Of a DNA stretch of 64,000 nt, positions 11,309-23,900 are shown one piece after another. The stretch covers positions 204,948,151-205,012,150 of the forward strand of contig CP136065.1 of the NCBI GenBank assembly GCA_032622095.1. The letters run 5' to 3'. This DNA comes from Siphonodentalium dalli (Eukaryota; Mollusca; Scaphopoda; Gadilida; Siphonodentaliidae). The position numbers and the translations under genes were made by a program. The first letter of the stretch is position 1; each line of letters starts with the position of its first letter. Below the pieces are notes generated by a model. It was not told the DNA's origin and did no database searches. It saw only the letters and a program-made list of their open reading frames with translations.

Positions 11309-11541
11309 TTAACCCTTTCATGATGGGAGCTGCTCTGGTGCAGCATTAAAGATTCAGTGCCATAGGGAGCCTCTCATATATAAGAGAATGCACTGGCTTA
11401 CAAGGTCAAGGTAAATATTGCTAGGCCAATGTATTCTATTATATATGTGAGGCTCCATATGGGAGACTCGCATATATAAGATAATGCATTGGCACAGGGT
11501 TTTCACAAAACTTCAGGAAGCTCCACTCATGGAAGGGTTAA
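11309..11541. mobile_element. TTAA-flanked MITE, family B, copy 2
   Basis: TTAACCCTTTCATGATGGG on the left and CCACTCATGGAAGGGTTAA on the right. The interior carries hairpins related to the AATGCATT...TATATGCGAG module. Probably piggyBac-type by its TTAA target and CCC start. Confidence 0.8.
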
Positions 11542-12294
11542 GACCATAACTTTAGTAGAATTCAATCTTCCACATCTATGATCGTTTCTGTTTCTGTGGA
11601 TGATAGTAACCTCAGTTTGATCAAATCAAGATGATCTATTGCCGTGAGTTGGTTTCCTTGCTCCATCTATTTCTCCTTTAAATATATCTATCAGCCCACT
11701 ATATAGCGTTGGGTGGTATTGCCATTTAAAAAAAAAAAAATTGTTTTCAAAATTACACCGCAGTATATGGTTATATTGTATAATCCTACTTGCCTGTAAT
11801 TCCTAATATTAAACTGGTAACAATCTTGTTTGTATACATTGGTACTTAGATGTCTCTATTCCAACGTGTGAAAACAATTAGTCTATCACTTTAAACATGA
11901 AAAATATAAACAACAAACACTAGAAATTTCACAGTTAATTTTCATTTTTAAATGTTTAATTTCACATTCGCAGTGCATATTCAGGTTCTGTGGGGACTGT
12001 TGATTTGGGCTGGGGTGATTAATTCTGGGCTGTCTGCAAGAACGATGTGTGTTAGGACCCAAAATTTGTTGATAAACTGACACTAGTGATCAAGGAGGGA
12101 AAAGATTGATTACATTGCAATTAATGGTCTGGTAAAACTGCTGTACTCTTTGGCGTATTTAATAGCGTATATTTAATGACATAACTTTTCAAACTCTTCA
12201 CTCATTATAGTTTGTTAGAAAAATATTGGAAGCCATGGTATTTAGGGTCGTAGCGTACGGAATGTAAACATACGAGAAACCGGAAGTCAAAGGT
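11542..12294. other. Intergenic stretch without recognised features
   Basis: Contains a poly-A run near 11730 and no supported frames or transposon ends. Confidence 0.4.
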
Positions 12295-12620
12295 CACCTG
12301 GCACTATTTCCTGTTATTAAGCGAACGTTTAATATCACAATTTATAGAATGGGTTTATTGAATGGAATAAGAGTAGGATCGTGTAATAAATTTATATAGG
12401 TTATCACCACCATGTGTGTTTCTGAGATCCGTATTCAAGTCGAGCTGCCTTCTCTGTGCAGTCTATCGATGAGTCCGTAGGACGAGTCGATAGACAGCCC
12501 AGAGAAGGCAGCGAGACTTGAATACGGATCTCGGAAACACACAGGGTGATGATAACCAATTTATCTTACAATTCGTCCCATAAAAATGCAATAAAACTCA
12601 ATTTAAAACAGGAACTATTT
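12295..12620. repeat. Long foldback hairpin with hammerhead-like centre
   Basis: A near-perfect palindrome runs from GGTTATCA at 12399 to TGATAACC at 12557. A weaker outer arm (ATTTCCTGTT / AACAGGAACTAT) extends it to about 12295-12620. The exact centre is the trinucleotide GTA at 12477-12479 inside GATGAGTCCGTAGGACGA, which matches the stem-II part of hammerhead ribozymes. The residues outside it (TC before GATGA, GT after CGAG) pair with each other and do not give the CTGATGA and GAAA core, so ribozyme activity is not predicted. Confidence 0.75.
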
Positions 12621-13727
12621 TATTACGCGCAACACACAACGTACACCATATTCTCAGCACGCGACGTTGTGATAAGTCAAATTCTGAGAATTCACTTTGG
12701 CTGGAATCCGATTCAATGAAGAGGCGACGATATTTTTGTTTCATATGTTCGACATAATTGTCACTTTTAACAGGATAATTGTATTATTTTATGGTGCAAT
12801 CTCCTTGGATAGTGATAGTGTTGGCGAGAGGCATTGCCGGAGATGACTGTCCATTCAGAGTTTTGGTGAATTTTGAACTTTCCGACACTTCGACAATCGA
12901 GTTCTGACTCGCACTAAAATAACCCATTAAACTTCATTTAGAGGAAATGCACTAAATCACGGACTTTTCGTAAGTATTGTGTTTTATATCCTTAACATAA
13001 GATAAAATTAATTTGATTTTCCATTCTGTATTTTATCGAATAAAAAATGCGTTCAGTAGCTTTTGATCAAGACCGTACTGAAATACGGGGAATTCCCTAC
13101 TTCGATAAAATAGAAATTGTCAAAATAGTCCGTATTCGTGCGCGCTATTAACAATGTGTAGACTTCGTTACTTTTTCGATTTCCAAACATTTTTGGGTGG
13201 TTATTTTGAGCTTTTTGGGCCCTGTCTCCAGATTTTGTCAACTTTATTGAACTAATTATTGATTATTTTACATTCGTAGCACACGAGTATATTATTTTAC
13301 GACTTTTAGTTGGTTATTTAGACGTTTTGTTTTGAAAACAAGCCAGTTGTCGAAACGCACGTGCACCAGCTGTTGCCATCGAAGATATCCTTGTTGCCAT
13401 CCAGGATACAAGATCGGAAACCGCCTAGGCGTTTTCGCGTGTATTTGATGAAATATAGCTATATTGTAAGATAAATATATATATTAGTGCCCCCTGGCCC
13501 TTCACTCAAGTGCACTGCTTCTGCCACCCTGGTCCCAAAAATAAAATTTACTCAAATTCTTGAGAGAATCATTAATAAGAAGCATTTACTTTGGCTCTAA
13601 CTGTATACCGGGTATGCCTACACATGTAAAGTGAAATCTGGCATTTTTATAAACATTCCCTGGAGATCTGCTAGAAGTCATTAATTCCCAATTACAGCAA
13701 CAATCTATCATGTATTGTTCAAATCTT
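12621..13727. other. Intergenic stretch without recognised features
   Basis: No supported exon, hairpin or repeat found. Confidence 0.4.
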
Positions 13728-14181
13728 TCAACAGGGCAAATAGCCTGCCTGTCATTTGCAGAATGATGTCCCCAGAGGGTGAATTTAGTGATGCTATCCT
13801 GCACATCAGGCTAGCATCACCAAATTGACCCTCTGGAGACCTCATTCTGCTTAGGCCTCATCTTCTGGGAAGTATCTATAGTATCAAATTAACATTGTTG
13901 TTAGTTACATTTCCCTTCTAGGAAGTTTCTATATCTGCTAATTTGCAGAAGATAAAATTCATAATTGAGGTGCCCAATGGGTGAACATCACCAACTTCAA
14001 CTGGGGAACTTCATTCATATCGTAGGACTGCCATAGCAGTTGAGGGCCTTAGCAGAATGAGGTCCACAGAGGGTGAATTTAGTGATGCTAGCCCACTGTG
14101 CCGGATAGCATCACTAAATTCACCCTCTGGGGACCTCATTCTGCAAATGACAGACACACTGTCACACTATTTCAAGGCTTG
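13728..14181. mobile_element. Degraded hAT MITE related to 2955-3209
   Basis: Shares TGTCATTTGCAGAATGA, the AGAGGGTGAATTTAGTGATG hairpin blocks and the right end CTATTTCAAGGCTTG with the intact copy at 2955-3209. The left terminus is decayed and the centre (13860-14050) has extra sequence. Target duplication not identifiable. Confidence 0.65.
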
Positions 14182-14289
14182 ATTGTATAATACATTATGT
14201 TGCTTGAGGTCAGGCACGTACAATGTAGGAACAGACACGCTACTTGCAGGCTTGCTCCTTTGGTGATTGCTATTGCAGGCTTGCTCCTT

Positions 14290-15339
14290 TGGTGATTGTG
14301 ATTCAGATTTGTTCAATCAGGGTCACCAGGTCAAGTAGGTGCAAGGCCAGCTACAATACTCTTTCTCTCCATAGTAATTCATGATATGTCTTCTATGCAA
14401 GAATCAAGTGGCCTATTTTGCTTATATTTGGTATGAAATTACCTTGGGTGACAGATTTGTGAAAATGGGATCACAAAGTCAAATAAGGGCAGAGCCAGAG
14501 ACTATGTTTGCAAGAACTAGTTGACTTATTTAGCATGGAATGTTCTTCCTTGACTGCAATTCAGATTTTTTTAAATGGGGTCACCTGGTCAAATAGGGGC
14601 CAAGCGAAGGCAGTTTCCCTCTTAATATGCTTCCTTCACAAGGACCATCAGGTCTATTTTACTGATATTTATGATATGTATGAAGGGTTCTTTGGTGTCT
14701 GGGATTCAGATGGGGTCACCAGGTTAAATAGGGTGGGACCAGGGGCATAACTATATGTCTCTATAGTAATTCTTAAAATGTCTTCTCAAGAGAGGTTGGA
14801 CTATTTAGCTTACATATAGTATGGAGGAATCAGGAGGATCCTGTGGTGACTGAGATTCAGATTTGTTAAAATGAGGTCAACCTGTCAAGAAATGGCGGGG
14901 CTATGGGGAGTTAACACTTAAATTCATTAAAACATCTACCTTGGAACCACCTGACTGATTAATCTGACATACATGTATTGTGTTTACATTGGGCTTCAAA
15001 CATGTCTAAATGGTTTTAGAAAAAGGCGCTTGTGAGATTGGAAATTTCCAACAATTGAGAAAGTTGTGAAATTCCAACCTAAGACTTGGGAGTCTGGAGC
15101 CCGGTCGGGAGGGGACTTGTTGAGCTGGAGGAGGGGGGGGGGTGATCAGTAGTGTACAGTTGGTAATTTCAAGGTGGATTTTCACCAATCTACATACGTG
15201 ATGTCTGTCTAGCCACATATCCTGTTTAGATCTACTTCTTTTAAAGTGATTATAAAAAGTTCTGACTTGTGGTCTCAAGAGTCCCAGTCTTATCAGTCTT
15301 TGCAGTCTGGTGAGCGACCCCACAGTCATTGACTGTCTT
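14290..15339. mobile_element. Element made of ~155-bp tandem repeats, copy 1
   Basis: Several diverged units contain TTTAGCTTATATTTGGTATG-like, TTCAGATTTGTT and GGTCACC(T/A)GGTCAAATAG blocks. They are followed by a unique ~330-bp tail ending CAGTCTGGTGAGCG...CACAGTCATT. The same order of array plus tail is found at 18797-20679, so both are copies of one mobile unit. Related units, inverted, are also at about 41930-42200. No credible coding frame. Confidence 0.6.
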
Positions 15340-15367
15340 GTTACTTCAATACCGACTATATTCAGTA

Positions 15368-17043
15368 CTAGGAGGGTTACCCGGTGTTGCCCAGGTTAAA
15401 GTGATGTGAAAGCCTCTGCATACAGTGGATATTTGGTGGAAATAGAGGATACTCATGCTAAAAAGCGTTACACGTATTCTCATGAATTGTATATCCAAAT
15501 AGCATCACAATTTAACGATTCTTACACACGGAAAATAAGTAACGTAGTAGCTTACCTTGTCGGATCAGAGCGATTGTCGTTTTGCTTATCGTGATTTATC
15601 CGTCCCACCAATACAGAGGTATTTATTTATTTACAACTGCGTATACTTCAGATGTTATAACATGAAACATGAACATCATAAACATTATTTTTGCGAACTA
15701 ATGTGTTTTAAACACATAATTCGCAAAAATAAAAGACAACAATTGGGTTTTACATAGAGATGAATCAATCCAGTGTGTTAGAGACTAAGATTTTGAGGAC
15801 ATCTGGTTATCATATCTCTATGAAGATACAGACAGATGTTTTAAAGAAATTTGCAGTTGCTCCTCTGTTCATGGTGCTATATACCGGCTAATTATTCTCA
15901 GTTTAAAAGAAATGTTGCTATACATGTATATCAGCGTGATTTTGAGTTGTTTATGTTAGGCGATGAGTCTGTTCTGAAAAATGAAAGAAATCCTCTATAT
16001 CGGGCAGATATAACCTTGTCAGATATCAGTATTGGAGGATCCTGTGCCACTGACTGCGTTATCTTTTATCTCAGAAAAAATTATATTTGACGGCACACTG
16101 TGACCACTATTGCTGAACAGGCCTTCTATACATTTCAATATCCCTTGACAAATTGTAACTTTTTTGTGGAAACTATACTGAATGGGGAAGCCTCAACTGT
16201 GTTATAATATTGACATGCGCCATATTAATATGCAATCCTCTGACGGTTCAAGGTCCCTCAGTTTGCAGGAATATATGTATTTCTTAATCAGAATGATAAA
16301 TAGAGTTTTAATGCTTTATTCTATGTATATAATTTGCTAACGCATTATATGAATGCTCTGATTCCCATCCCCATATAAATATGACAGGTGAGAAGATATG
16401 ATTGTTTAAGTGACTTAATTCGGTCACCATGTGTCGAGATTGTGAACTTTGAAAGCCAAAAACTCCTTAGAACGCAAAAAACTCCTTAGAACGATATGAA
16501 GATCACTATATATCACTTTGGTAGATATCGGCGATTAGAACAATCTTATCAGTGCATCTCCTCTCGCCATCCACCCAAACGACACCAAATGTAATTTAAT
16601 TCATCGTAGCATTAGAACAGAACTTGGTGGAAATTATTGCTAAATATATATGTATCAGCTTTGGTTCAACTCCCCTCCTCATGCATGACTTGAACTGCGC
16701 CACTTTTGCATATTTAAATCTCGTCCATTAGACTCATACATGCATGGTATAATGGAGATAATTATATATAAGTTTGGTGGTAATCGGCAACTAAACCAAT
16801 TCTTATCAGTTATTACCCCCCCGCCCCCGATCTCTCACCCAAACGGCACCAATTTGGCATCTTTAAATCACACGACCCCTTGTGTCCAACGGTTCTGGAG
16901 ATATAGTCACGGCGGGTGGTAGTACTTGTGTCACCAACCAAATATTGTCCGTGTACCTTCAATTAGTGGATTCATGAAGAGTTTTGTTCTGGACATACAA
17001 GTGCATACAAAACCACCATGAGCTACTCGAGTAGTATATCAGA
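15368..17043 (-). mobile_element. Possible Helitron, minus strand
   Basis: Read on the minus strand, the 3' end is a GC-rich hairpin (CCTGGGCAACACCGGG) followed by CTAG and a T. The candidate 5' end is TCTGATATACTACTCGAG after an A at 17044. The end signals fit, but the 5' match is weak and no Rep/helicase motif was recognised in the 1.68-kb interior. The short plus-strand frames at 15406-16090 are not supported as genes. Confidence 0.4.
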
Positions 17044-17742
17044 TATACTTCAAATGTAAGCTCAAAGTCTTATTTTATTTTGCAGTGGTACAATTCAAAA
17101 TGGCTAAAGGGCGTATTTTGCACGCCCTAGCGAGGCTCTTGTTGAAATATGTTATTTAACACCTCCTGGAATATTTGGCGGCCTGGCAAGAAAAAAATCT
17201 GCTGACTTCCAAAAATAGTACAGACATGCGCAGACACTGTTGCGAGAGGTCACGCAAGGTCACGGCTCGCTGTACGATCAGTGGCAGTGGGAAATTAATT
17301 TCGGAATATAAAATGATAAAAAGCAGGCCTGCAGGTTTCACAATTATATGTAACCTATTTTTCGTTTGCTTGGTTTGTGCTTAAGTAACCCATACCATAG
17401 GTTAGCAGAAGAGTTACACAAACCGTTATAATCACAACAACTGGTATTATTAACTACTAGTACAGATGGGCATCCCGGCAACTCATTGAAATACTGTAAT
17501 AATTTTGAATGTCTCAAATTAAGGTGATAATCAGTTATTGCGAGACCTACATACATATACTTATTTACGAATCTGTAATCATGTTTTATTCATGCCAATA
17601 GACATGTTATATGGCACCATGCTAGTTACACATGGAAATACGATTTGTTTATATTTGTGATAACACGTGTTGTGGAATTCCAATTTGAACTAGGAATCAC
17701 CATATATGGAAGCTGTAAACATCATCATCAAACTGCCAAGAT
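17044..17742. other. Intergenic sequence with a repeat shared with 22.7 kb
   Basis: The stretch GTACGATCAGTGGCA with following AATTTCGGAATATAAAA (about 17270-17320) recurs near 22750-22800, and a TTACGAATC(T/G)GTAAT block recurs near 17560 and 22870. This indicates a dispersed repeat of unknown type. Confidence 0.45.
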
Positions 17743-17826
17743 TCTGTTGTTGTTGTTGTTGTTGTTGTTATTGTTGTTGAAACTGGATCATATGGGGACC
17801 ATCGAATAAGATTAAGTATCTTTAAG
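17743..17826 (-). repeat. (GTT)n microsatellite with element 3' end
   Basis: About 13 GTT units are followed by GGGGACCATCGAATAAGATT. The same combination in the other orientation (GGTCCCCATA...CAACAACAAC) is found near 45965-46010 and 62720-62812, so the microsatellite is probably the tail of a retroposed family. Confidence 0.5.
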
Positions 17827-18796
17827 CATCAACCAGAAATATTACATGGATAAATAGATATCCACACAAATTGGAGGTGTTATTGCTATGAATTCATAAA
17901 ACCCATGTATTACCAAGAAAAAAACACTTTTCTCATTCAAATTTATACATATATATATGCCTTATGAGAGTTTGCCGCTTGTAGATTCATTTGAAGCTAA
18001 TTTGAGATGACAACCAATATGGCCATCGTAAATTTAGAAGTCATATATATTCATTGCAACTTAAACAACCTAACCTATCAACTATTCAACAAGCCAATTG
18101 CAAGGACATTGACTCTTTTGAATAGCATGCGGGTTGAGTGACTGATAATGGCAACAGCTGCTAGTCTTTACTATGGGAAGAGCGTTCTCAGCAAGTATTA
18201 CAAATTATTGGAAATTAATAACTGCCATAAAACGTACATGATTTGAACTGGTAAAAGGCTCTAATGACAATTTAATAGAGAACGAATGTTAGTTTGTGCT
18301 GGAAAATTGTAAGCATCCAATTTTGAAGAACTAAATAAACATTTGCACTGAGATGAGTTCAAGTCGTGTGTCCAGAGCCAAATCCCCAGCTGACCAGCTA
18401 TCTCTAATACTGTGGCCTATTTACAACTGATTTCTTCCTACTTGAGTGAATGACCTGCATACCAACATTTGTATTAATTGGGCTGGTTCTTCAATATAAC
18501 AGTTCTTAAAAATTGATGCTTATGATTTTATTATGATTAAAGCCATCTTTTTATTACTATATAATATGCTTGATGTTGTCTTCAGATAGCATAGATTCAT
18601 TCAGGTGGTGCATTGCTCAGCAATTAAGAATTTTCTGTGTTGATCCATCTAAACTTTCCACCTCCTGACATAGCTCAGGCATGGAAATCCCTTAATTATC
18701 ATAACGTCCTGTGTTATATTTGAGTCGCAGTTACTAGACTGGACAGTCCCGCCATTCACGTGATAATTTAATAGACACTTTGCTACCACATTAGCT
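17827..18796. other. Intergenic stretch without recognised features
   Basis: AT-rich; nothing coding or repeat-like supported. Confidence 0.4.
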
Positions 18797-20679
18797 CCTG
18801 GAACTCTATTCCTCCATAGTATTTCTTATAATGACTTCTTCTCAAGAACCATTGTGCCGATTTAGCTTATATTTGGTATGGATGGTCCTTGGGTGACTGG
18901 GGTTCAGATTTGTTCAAATGGGGTCACTGGGTCGAATAGGGGCAGAGTCAGGGACACAACAATTTAACAAATACAAAACAAACAAAAATTTAAAAAATTG
19001 ATTTGAAAAAAAAAAAAAAAATTCTTGCTCAATTTAAACAAAAAATAACATCCACTCAACCAAATTTTTTTTAAATCGTCTAAAATCAAGAACATGCAAA
19101 CAGCAAAAAATTGAAAAAATTGATTTGAAAAAAAAAAAAAAATTCTTGCTCAATTTAAACAAAAAATAACATCCACTCAACCAAATTTTTTTTAAAACGT
19201 CTAAAAACAAGAACATGCAAACAGCATATACTCAGAGCCATGTGCGATATGAGGAAGGTGCCTGCAATCACAGAATGTTTACTTAACACCATATAGAAGT
19301 CACATTGATTATAAAGTAATAAATGAAATGGCAGTACTAACAAAATCTGATTGGAATGACAGCTCCTTTGATTAATACCCTAAAATTCTATGACTGTTAG
19401 AGAGCTTGTATATAAATGACCTATGGCTTATGATGACAAACTCCCAAGGACAAGTGTGAATGATGAATCTAACAGTTAGGCCAGTAAAACTAAATACCTG
19501 TTTTCTCAGGCAATTACATATGGGAAACTGGATGCGAAAGAATGAGGCATTTTTCATAGCTTACCTGAGATGAAGAATTGAGACATATTTTGTGTGGATG
19601 GTCCCTAGGTGGCTGGGATTCAGTTCCGTTCAAATGGGGTTCACATGGTCAAAAAGTGGCATAGCTAGGGACTTAACTCTTTTCATCCAAAGTAATTCTT
19701 AAAACATCTTCTCAAGAATGATCGGGGCTATTTAGCTTATAATTGGTATGGAAGGTCCTTGTGTGACAGGGATACAGATGTGTGTACATGAGGTCACCTG
19801 GTCAAATAAGGCAGAGCCAGTGACATAACTTGTCCATCCATTGTAATTCTTAAAATGTCTTCCTATCAAGAACCATCAGGCCTATTCAGCTTATATTTGG
19901 TATGGGTGGCTAGGATTCAGATTTGATTCAGAATTGGATCACTGGATCAAATAGGGTCAGAGCCACGGACATAATTCTTTCCCTCATTAGTTATTTTTAA
20001 AACATCTTCTCAAGAACCATTTGGCATATTTAGCATACATTTTCGTATAGCGAGTCCTTGGATGACTGGGATTCAGATTTGTTGAAATGGGTTCACCAGG
20101 TCAAGTAGGGGTGCGACCAGGGACATAACACTTCCCCCATAGTAATTCTTAAAATGGCTCCTCCTCAAGAACCATCAGTCCTATTTAGCTTATATGTAGT
20201 AACTAGTATGGAGGGTCCTTGTGTTACTTGGGACTGGGTTACAGATTTGTTAAAATGGGTTCGACCAATCAAGATATGGCATTTGGTGTATATGGACTAT
20301 GGAGAGTTGGGATCAAAATTTGTTTGAATGGGGTCCACCATTAAAAAAGGGGGGCATGTCAGGTTGTAACTTTGCCACATTTAGGAAAGCTTGAGGTATC
20401 GGACTATCCGTTGTAAAATTCCAACATGTGCAAAGGAATTTTATGAACTTGGAGTGTGTTTGCTTCAGTTGGGAGGGAGCAGACTATGGACTATGTGGGG
20501 TGGAGGATCTGGACCATATTTTAAGGTGGACACCCCGCTGCTCAACGGAGACTTTCAAGACTACGTCCCTCTTTATGACTACTTGTTTTTAAGTGAATTT
20601 GACAAGTACTAACTCTTATGATCTTCCGAGTCCCAGGCTTCTCAGTCTTTACAGTCTGGTGAGCGTCTCCACAGTCATT
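18797..20679. mobile_element. Element made of ~155-bp tandem repeats, copy 2
   Basis: Longer than copy 1 (14290-15339). Repeats contain TCAAGAACCAT, TTTAGCTTATATTTGGTATG and GATTCAGATTTGTT, and are followed by the shared tail ending CACAGTCATT. An internal 121-bp tandem duplication (about 18990-19228) contains A-runs and CAACCAAATTTTTTTTAAA. The tails of both copies end at the same base pattern, which defines one border of the mobile unit. Confidence 0.6.
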
Positions 20680-20689
20680 GGCCCAGTAA

Positions 20690-21430
20690 ACATGCCGTTG
20701 CCGGCCGGTAGCGGCCACATTCTGGTTCATATCGACAGTGCTGGCACCGGCATGCCAACAGTCTGTCTGTACCGGCCGGTACAGGCAATCCAGTACCAAC
20801 ATGATGGCAAGTATTTCGTGCAGGTAGTCGTTACCGGCCATATGTAGATACAAAGCCGGCAATCCGACGCAAAATCCACCTCATGTTATTTCCGATTAAA
20901 TCACAAAAATACAAGGTTATTTGACATATTCTGATATTATATCATTCAAAAGTCATGAAAAGTTTATACTTATTCATCTTATAGAACGTAATACGGTGAC
21001 GGTAGCCATTTTATAGAACGTAATACGGTGAAGTATCGGCCGGTGTTGAGTCGGCATGCCGCGATGATTGCCAGCAGTCAGTCGGTACCGGCCGGCACAG
21101 GCAACCCAGTACCAACATGATGGCAAATATTTCGTGCATGTAGTCGGTACCGGCCATATGTAGGCAAAAAGCCGGCAATCCGACACAAAATCCACCTCGT
21201 GTTATTTCCGATTAAATCATCAGAATACAACGTTATTTTCAATATTCTGACATTATATCATTCAACAGTCATGAAAAGTTTATATTTATTCATTTTATAG
21301 AATGTAATAAGGTGAAGGTAGCCTATACCGGCCGGTGACGAGTGGCATGCGTGAAGTTTACCAGCAGTCAGTCGGTACCGACCGGCACAGGCAACCCAGT
21401 ACCAACATGATGGCAAATATTTCGTCACTA
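20690..21430. repeat. ~300-bp GC-richer satellite, about 2.4 units
   Basis: The block CCAGTACCAACATGATGGCA recurs at about 20791, 21107 and 21397 (spacing 316 and 290). Each unit contains TACCGGCCGG and a GCCGGCAATCCGAC block followed by an AT-rich half. Frames on both strands are satellite artefacts. Confidence 0.75.
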
Positions 21431-21625
21431 TCTCAGACTATCTTTTTTTTTTTTTTTCCATCCCTAACTCAAATTCTGTTAAATATCTCCAATAAAAAAA
21501 AACAACATTATTTTCAACTCTTCCCGTCTGAACGATACCCCGCCCTCACTTATAATTGGGACATGGCATATATATACTTCAGTCGACTGTCTTGTATGCT
21601 CACAACTGTGCGTCAATTGGTTCTT

Positions 21626-22225
21626 TTAAAGGGGTACTGTACCCAAGATGTTGTTGTTGGTTTCTATAATCCCCGAGTCGGAGAATAATGTAACAACTTT
21701 TCCATTTTTTGAAAGTTTGTTGAGTACGAAGTATTGTTACGGATGGCAAATTTACCGGAATGCAAAAATACAAATTGTCGTTGTCGAGTAATTTTTGTAA
21801 AGTTTTCAACCAAATGAATCAAATAAACATTATATTATATGGTTAGTAGTCCCATATACTCATTTAAGTTAATGTACCGTCACTAGTCAATGAGTGGCTC
21901 GGGTTTTCTCCCCGTATAAGCATAATGTTTCAAACGATCGTGTGTGCAATTGTTTTCCTAATCCAATATCCCTCAATTATAATTTGATTACGTTTTGTAC
22001 ACGGAAATTCGAATTTTAAGAGACGCCATTTTATGGCTGGAGCCATAAAATCAATTTATATTAAATTATTAACTTTTAAATTATTAAATTTTAAGATAGC
22101 CTATTAACCTGAGCGTTTACAGAATACATCTTCGACTCAAATTACTTATATTTCTATATAGTATCGATAATAGATCGTTGTTATCACCGGGAATTTATTG
22201 AAAATGGCGTACAGTACCCCTTTAA
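21626..22225. mobile_element. TTAA-flanked element, family D, intact copy
   Basis: TTAA then AGGGGTACTGTAC on the left, and GTACAGTACCCCT then TTAA on the right, 600 bp in all. A second copy at 53563-55051 aligns along its length but carries a Helitron. Non-coding. The TTAA target suggests piggyBac-type mobilisation, although the ends do not start with CCC. Confidence 0.75.
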
Positions 22226-22274
22226 ATACTATGATCAATGTGCTTGGCATTGTCGTTAATAATCGAGATCACTG

Positions 22275-22636
22275 AGTCGCTACCATATGGGATCCATCCA
22301 GCCCCCATTCCGTGACTTAAGTGCTACAGGTCAAAGTTCTGGAATGCTACTCCATAACTTTGACATGTAGCACTGAATGCGCGGAACGGGGATGAATGGA
22401 TCCTATGCCCTGTCACTAACTCGCGGCCATATTGGATCCACCAGGTCCGGTTCCGTGGTTTTACTTAGCTTTCCATATATGCATGGAAGTCATGAATAAT
22501 TCAAAAGCTCCACATATGGAAATGCTACTCCAAAACTTTGACCTGTAGCATTGAAACCACGGAACCGGGGCTGGATGAATCAATGAAACCACGGAACCGG
22601 ACCTGGTGGATCCAATATGGCCGCGAGCTAGTGACA
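22275..22636. repeat. Two adjacent foldback units
   Basis: 22411-22636 is an almost perfect palindrome (TGTCACTAACTCGCGGCCAT and its complement) around GGATCCACCAGGTCCGG. 22275-22403 is a related, weaker palindrome with GGATCCATCCAG and CGTG/CACG blocks. Both share TGCTACTCC and AACTTTGACATGTAGCA. Related fragments continue to about 22990. Confidence 0.65.
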
Positions 22637-23564
22637 GTGCGTATTAAGGTAGCAACTCAGTTATATCGCTTATATAAATTCAATGCTACATACTTGTAGT
22701 GAGAAAAGTGCATGTGTGCTGACTTGCTGTGCAAATTCACGGCGCCCTGTACGATCAGTGGCAATGGCAAATCAATTTCGGAATATAAAACGATAAAAAG
22801 TATCGTTATCAACAAGAATACGGTATGTTGTGATAGTTGACGTGTGGATACATACCTATACTTGTTTACGAATCGGTAATTATGTTCTATTCAATGCTAA
22901 TAAAACTTTGACATGTTGCACTGAATGTGCGGAACGGGACTGGATGGATCCAATATGGTAGCGACTCAGTGCTCTCGCTTATATAAGTTCAATGTTACAT
23001 ACTTGCAGTGCAAAAAAAGTGCATGAGTGCTGACTTGCCGTGCAGTTTTGATTCACTGACATGAGCACACGATATGTCTTGAATTGTAAGAACGGCAGGT
23101 GGCATGGCTGCTGATTCTTATGAAGTGTTTACGTGATATGAACTTAAAGATACGGGCGGTGTTGGCGGTGGGTATATGGCTATATGCTGTTAAAATAATC
23201 AGCTCCGTCAAAAATGTGATAAACAGAAAGAATAGTAAAATATAGACAGACTTTGCTCTTATACCAATCAGAAATATGTTATTGTCAAATGTTTTCCCTT
23301 TGTTAAGTAAACAAAAGCAAAAAAACGTTACAGAACCTGGCTTTTGTTTAGATATATGATATGGTAAACATACAGAGCTTTATTTGTTATTGTTTTCCTG
23401 ATATGGAAATAATAAAGAGCGTTTATATCATTTGTGTGTGATTAACCAATAGAATTGCGCTGTGTTATGTAAACAGAAGCAAAACTTATGTAATACGACC
23501 AGGTTCTTGTTTGCGTATATACACCATCGTACGTCTTGACGACAATATACTATTTACGCGCTGC
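22637..23564. other. Diverged duplicate of foldback flank, then plain sequence
   Basis: 22645-22740 and 22960-23045 share CTCAG(T)...CGCTTATATAA(A/G)TTCAATG(C/T)TACATACTTG. The rest, to 23564, has no recognised feature. Confidence 0.45.
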
Positions 23565-23900
23565 ATATGATTATAATAATATATAGCATTTCTATAGCGC
23601 TTCATCCCTGGTGTAGCTCGAAGCGCTTGGGACTCTATATGCAGGTTATATACATGTACAGACATTAGAATATTTACTAGCAATGGATACGGAGAATGAT
23701 GCAATGTTGCTATCTACGGCTAGTTGTGTGCGGGTAAATATTGAACAGGTGCGTCTTAAGTCGTTGCTTGAAGAAGTCGATAGAGTGCGAGCGACGAATG
23801 TCGAGAGGGGTGGAGTTCCAGATACTTGGTGCGGCGTGTGTAAACAGACGACGTTCAATTTTCTTATATTTACCCATGTGAACAGCCAGAAGCTGTTTTT
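23565..23900 (-). pseudogene. 3' end of a CR1-like LINE (reverse transcriptase C-terminus)
   Basis: On the minus strand, translation before the TAG at 23712-23710 reads ...HAAPSIWNSTPL DIRRSHS...FKQRLKTHLF. This is the characteristic C-terminal signature of CR1/L2-type reverse transcriptases (consensus aaP.lWNsLPl.iR...s...FK..LKt.LF). The 3' UTR then carries inverted AAGCGCTT/AAGCGCTA blocks and ends in AT-rich repeats, as in CR1 tails. The catalytic domain is missing, so this is a 5'-truncated dead copy. A 24-bp duplication (CCTTTGAACGGAGGTTAT) lies at its upstream edge. Confidence 0.75.

Noticed and set aside
12460-12495. Functional hammerhead ribozyme
   Set aside because: The CTGATGA and GAAA core residues are changed (TCGATGA, GAGT) and the flanks pair with each other, leaving no place for stems I and III.
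15006-16090. Several 60-107-codon frames
   Set aside because: Fall in the shared tail of a repeat element and in a possible Helitron; no motif recognised and no continuous gene model.
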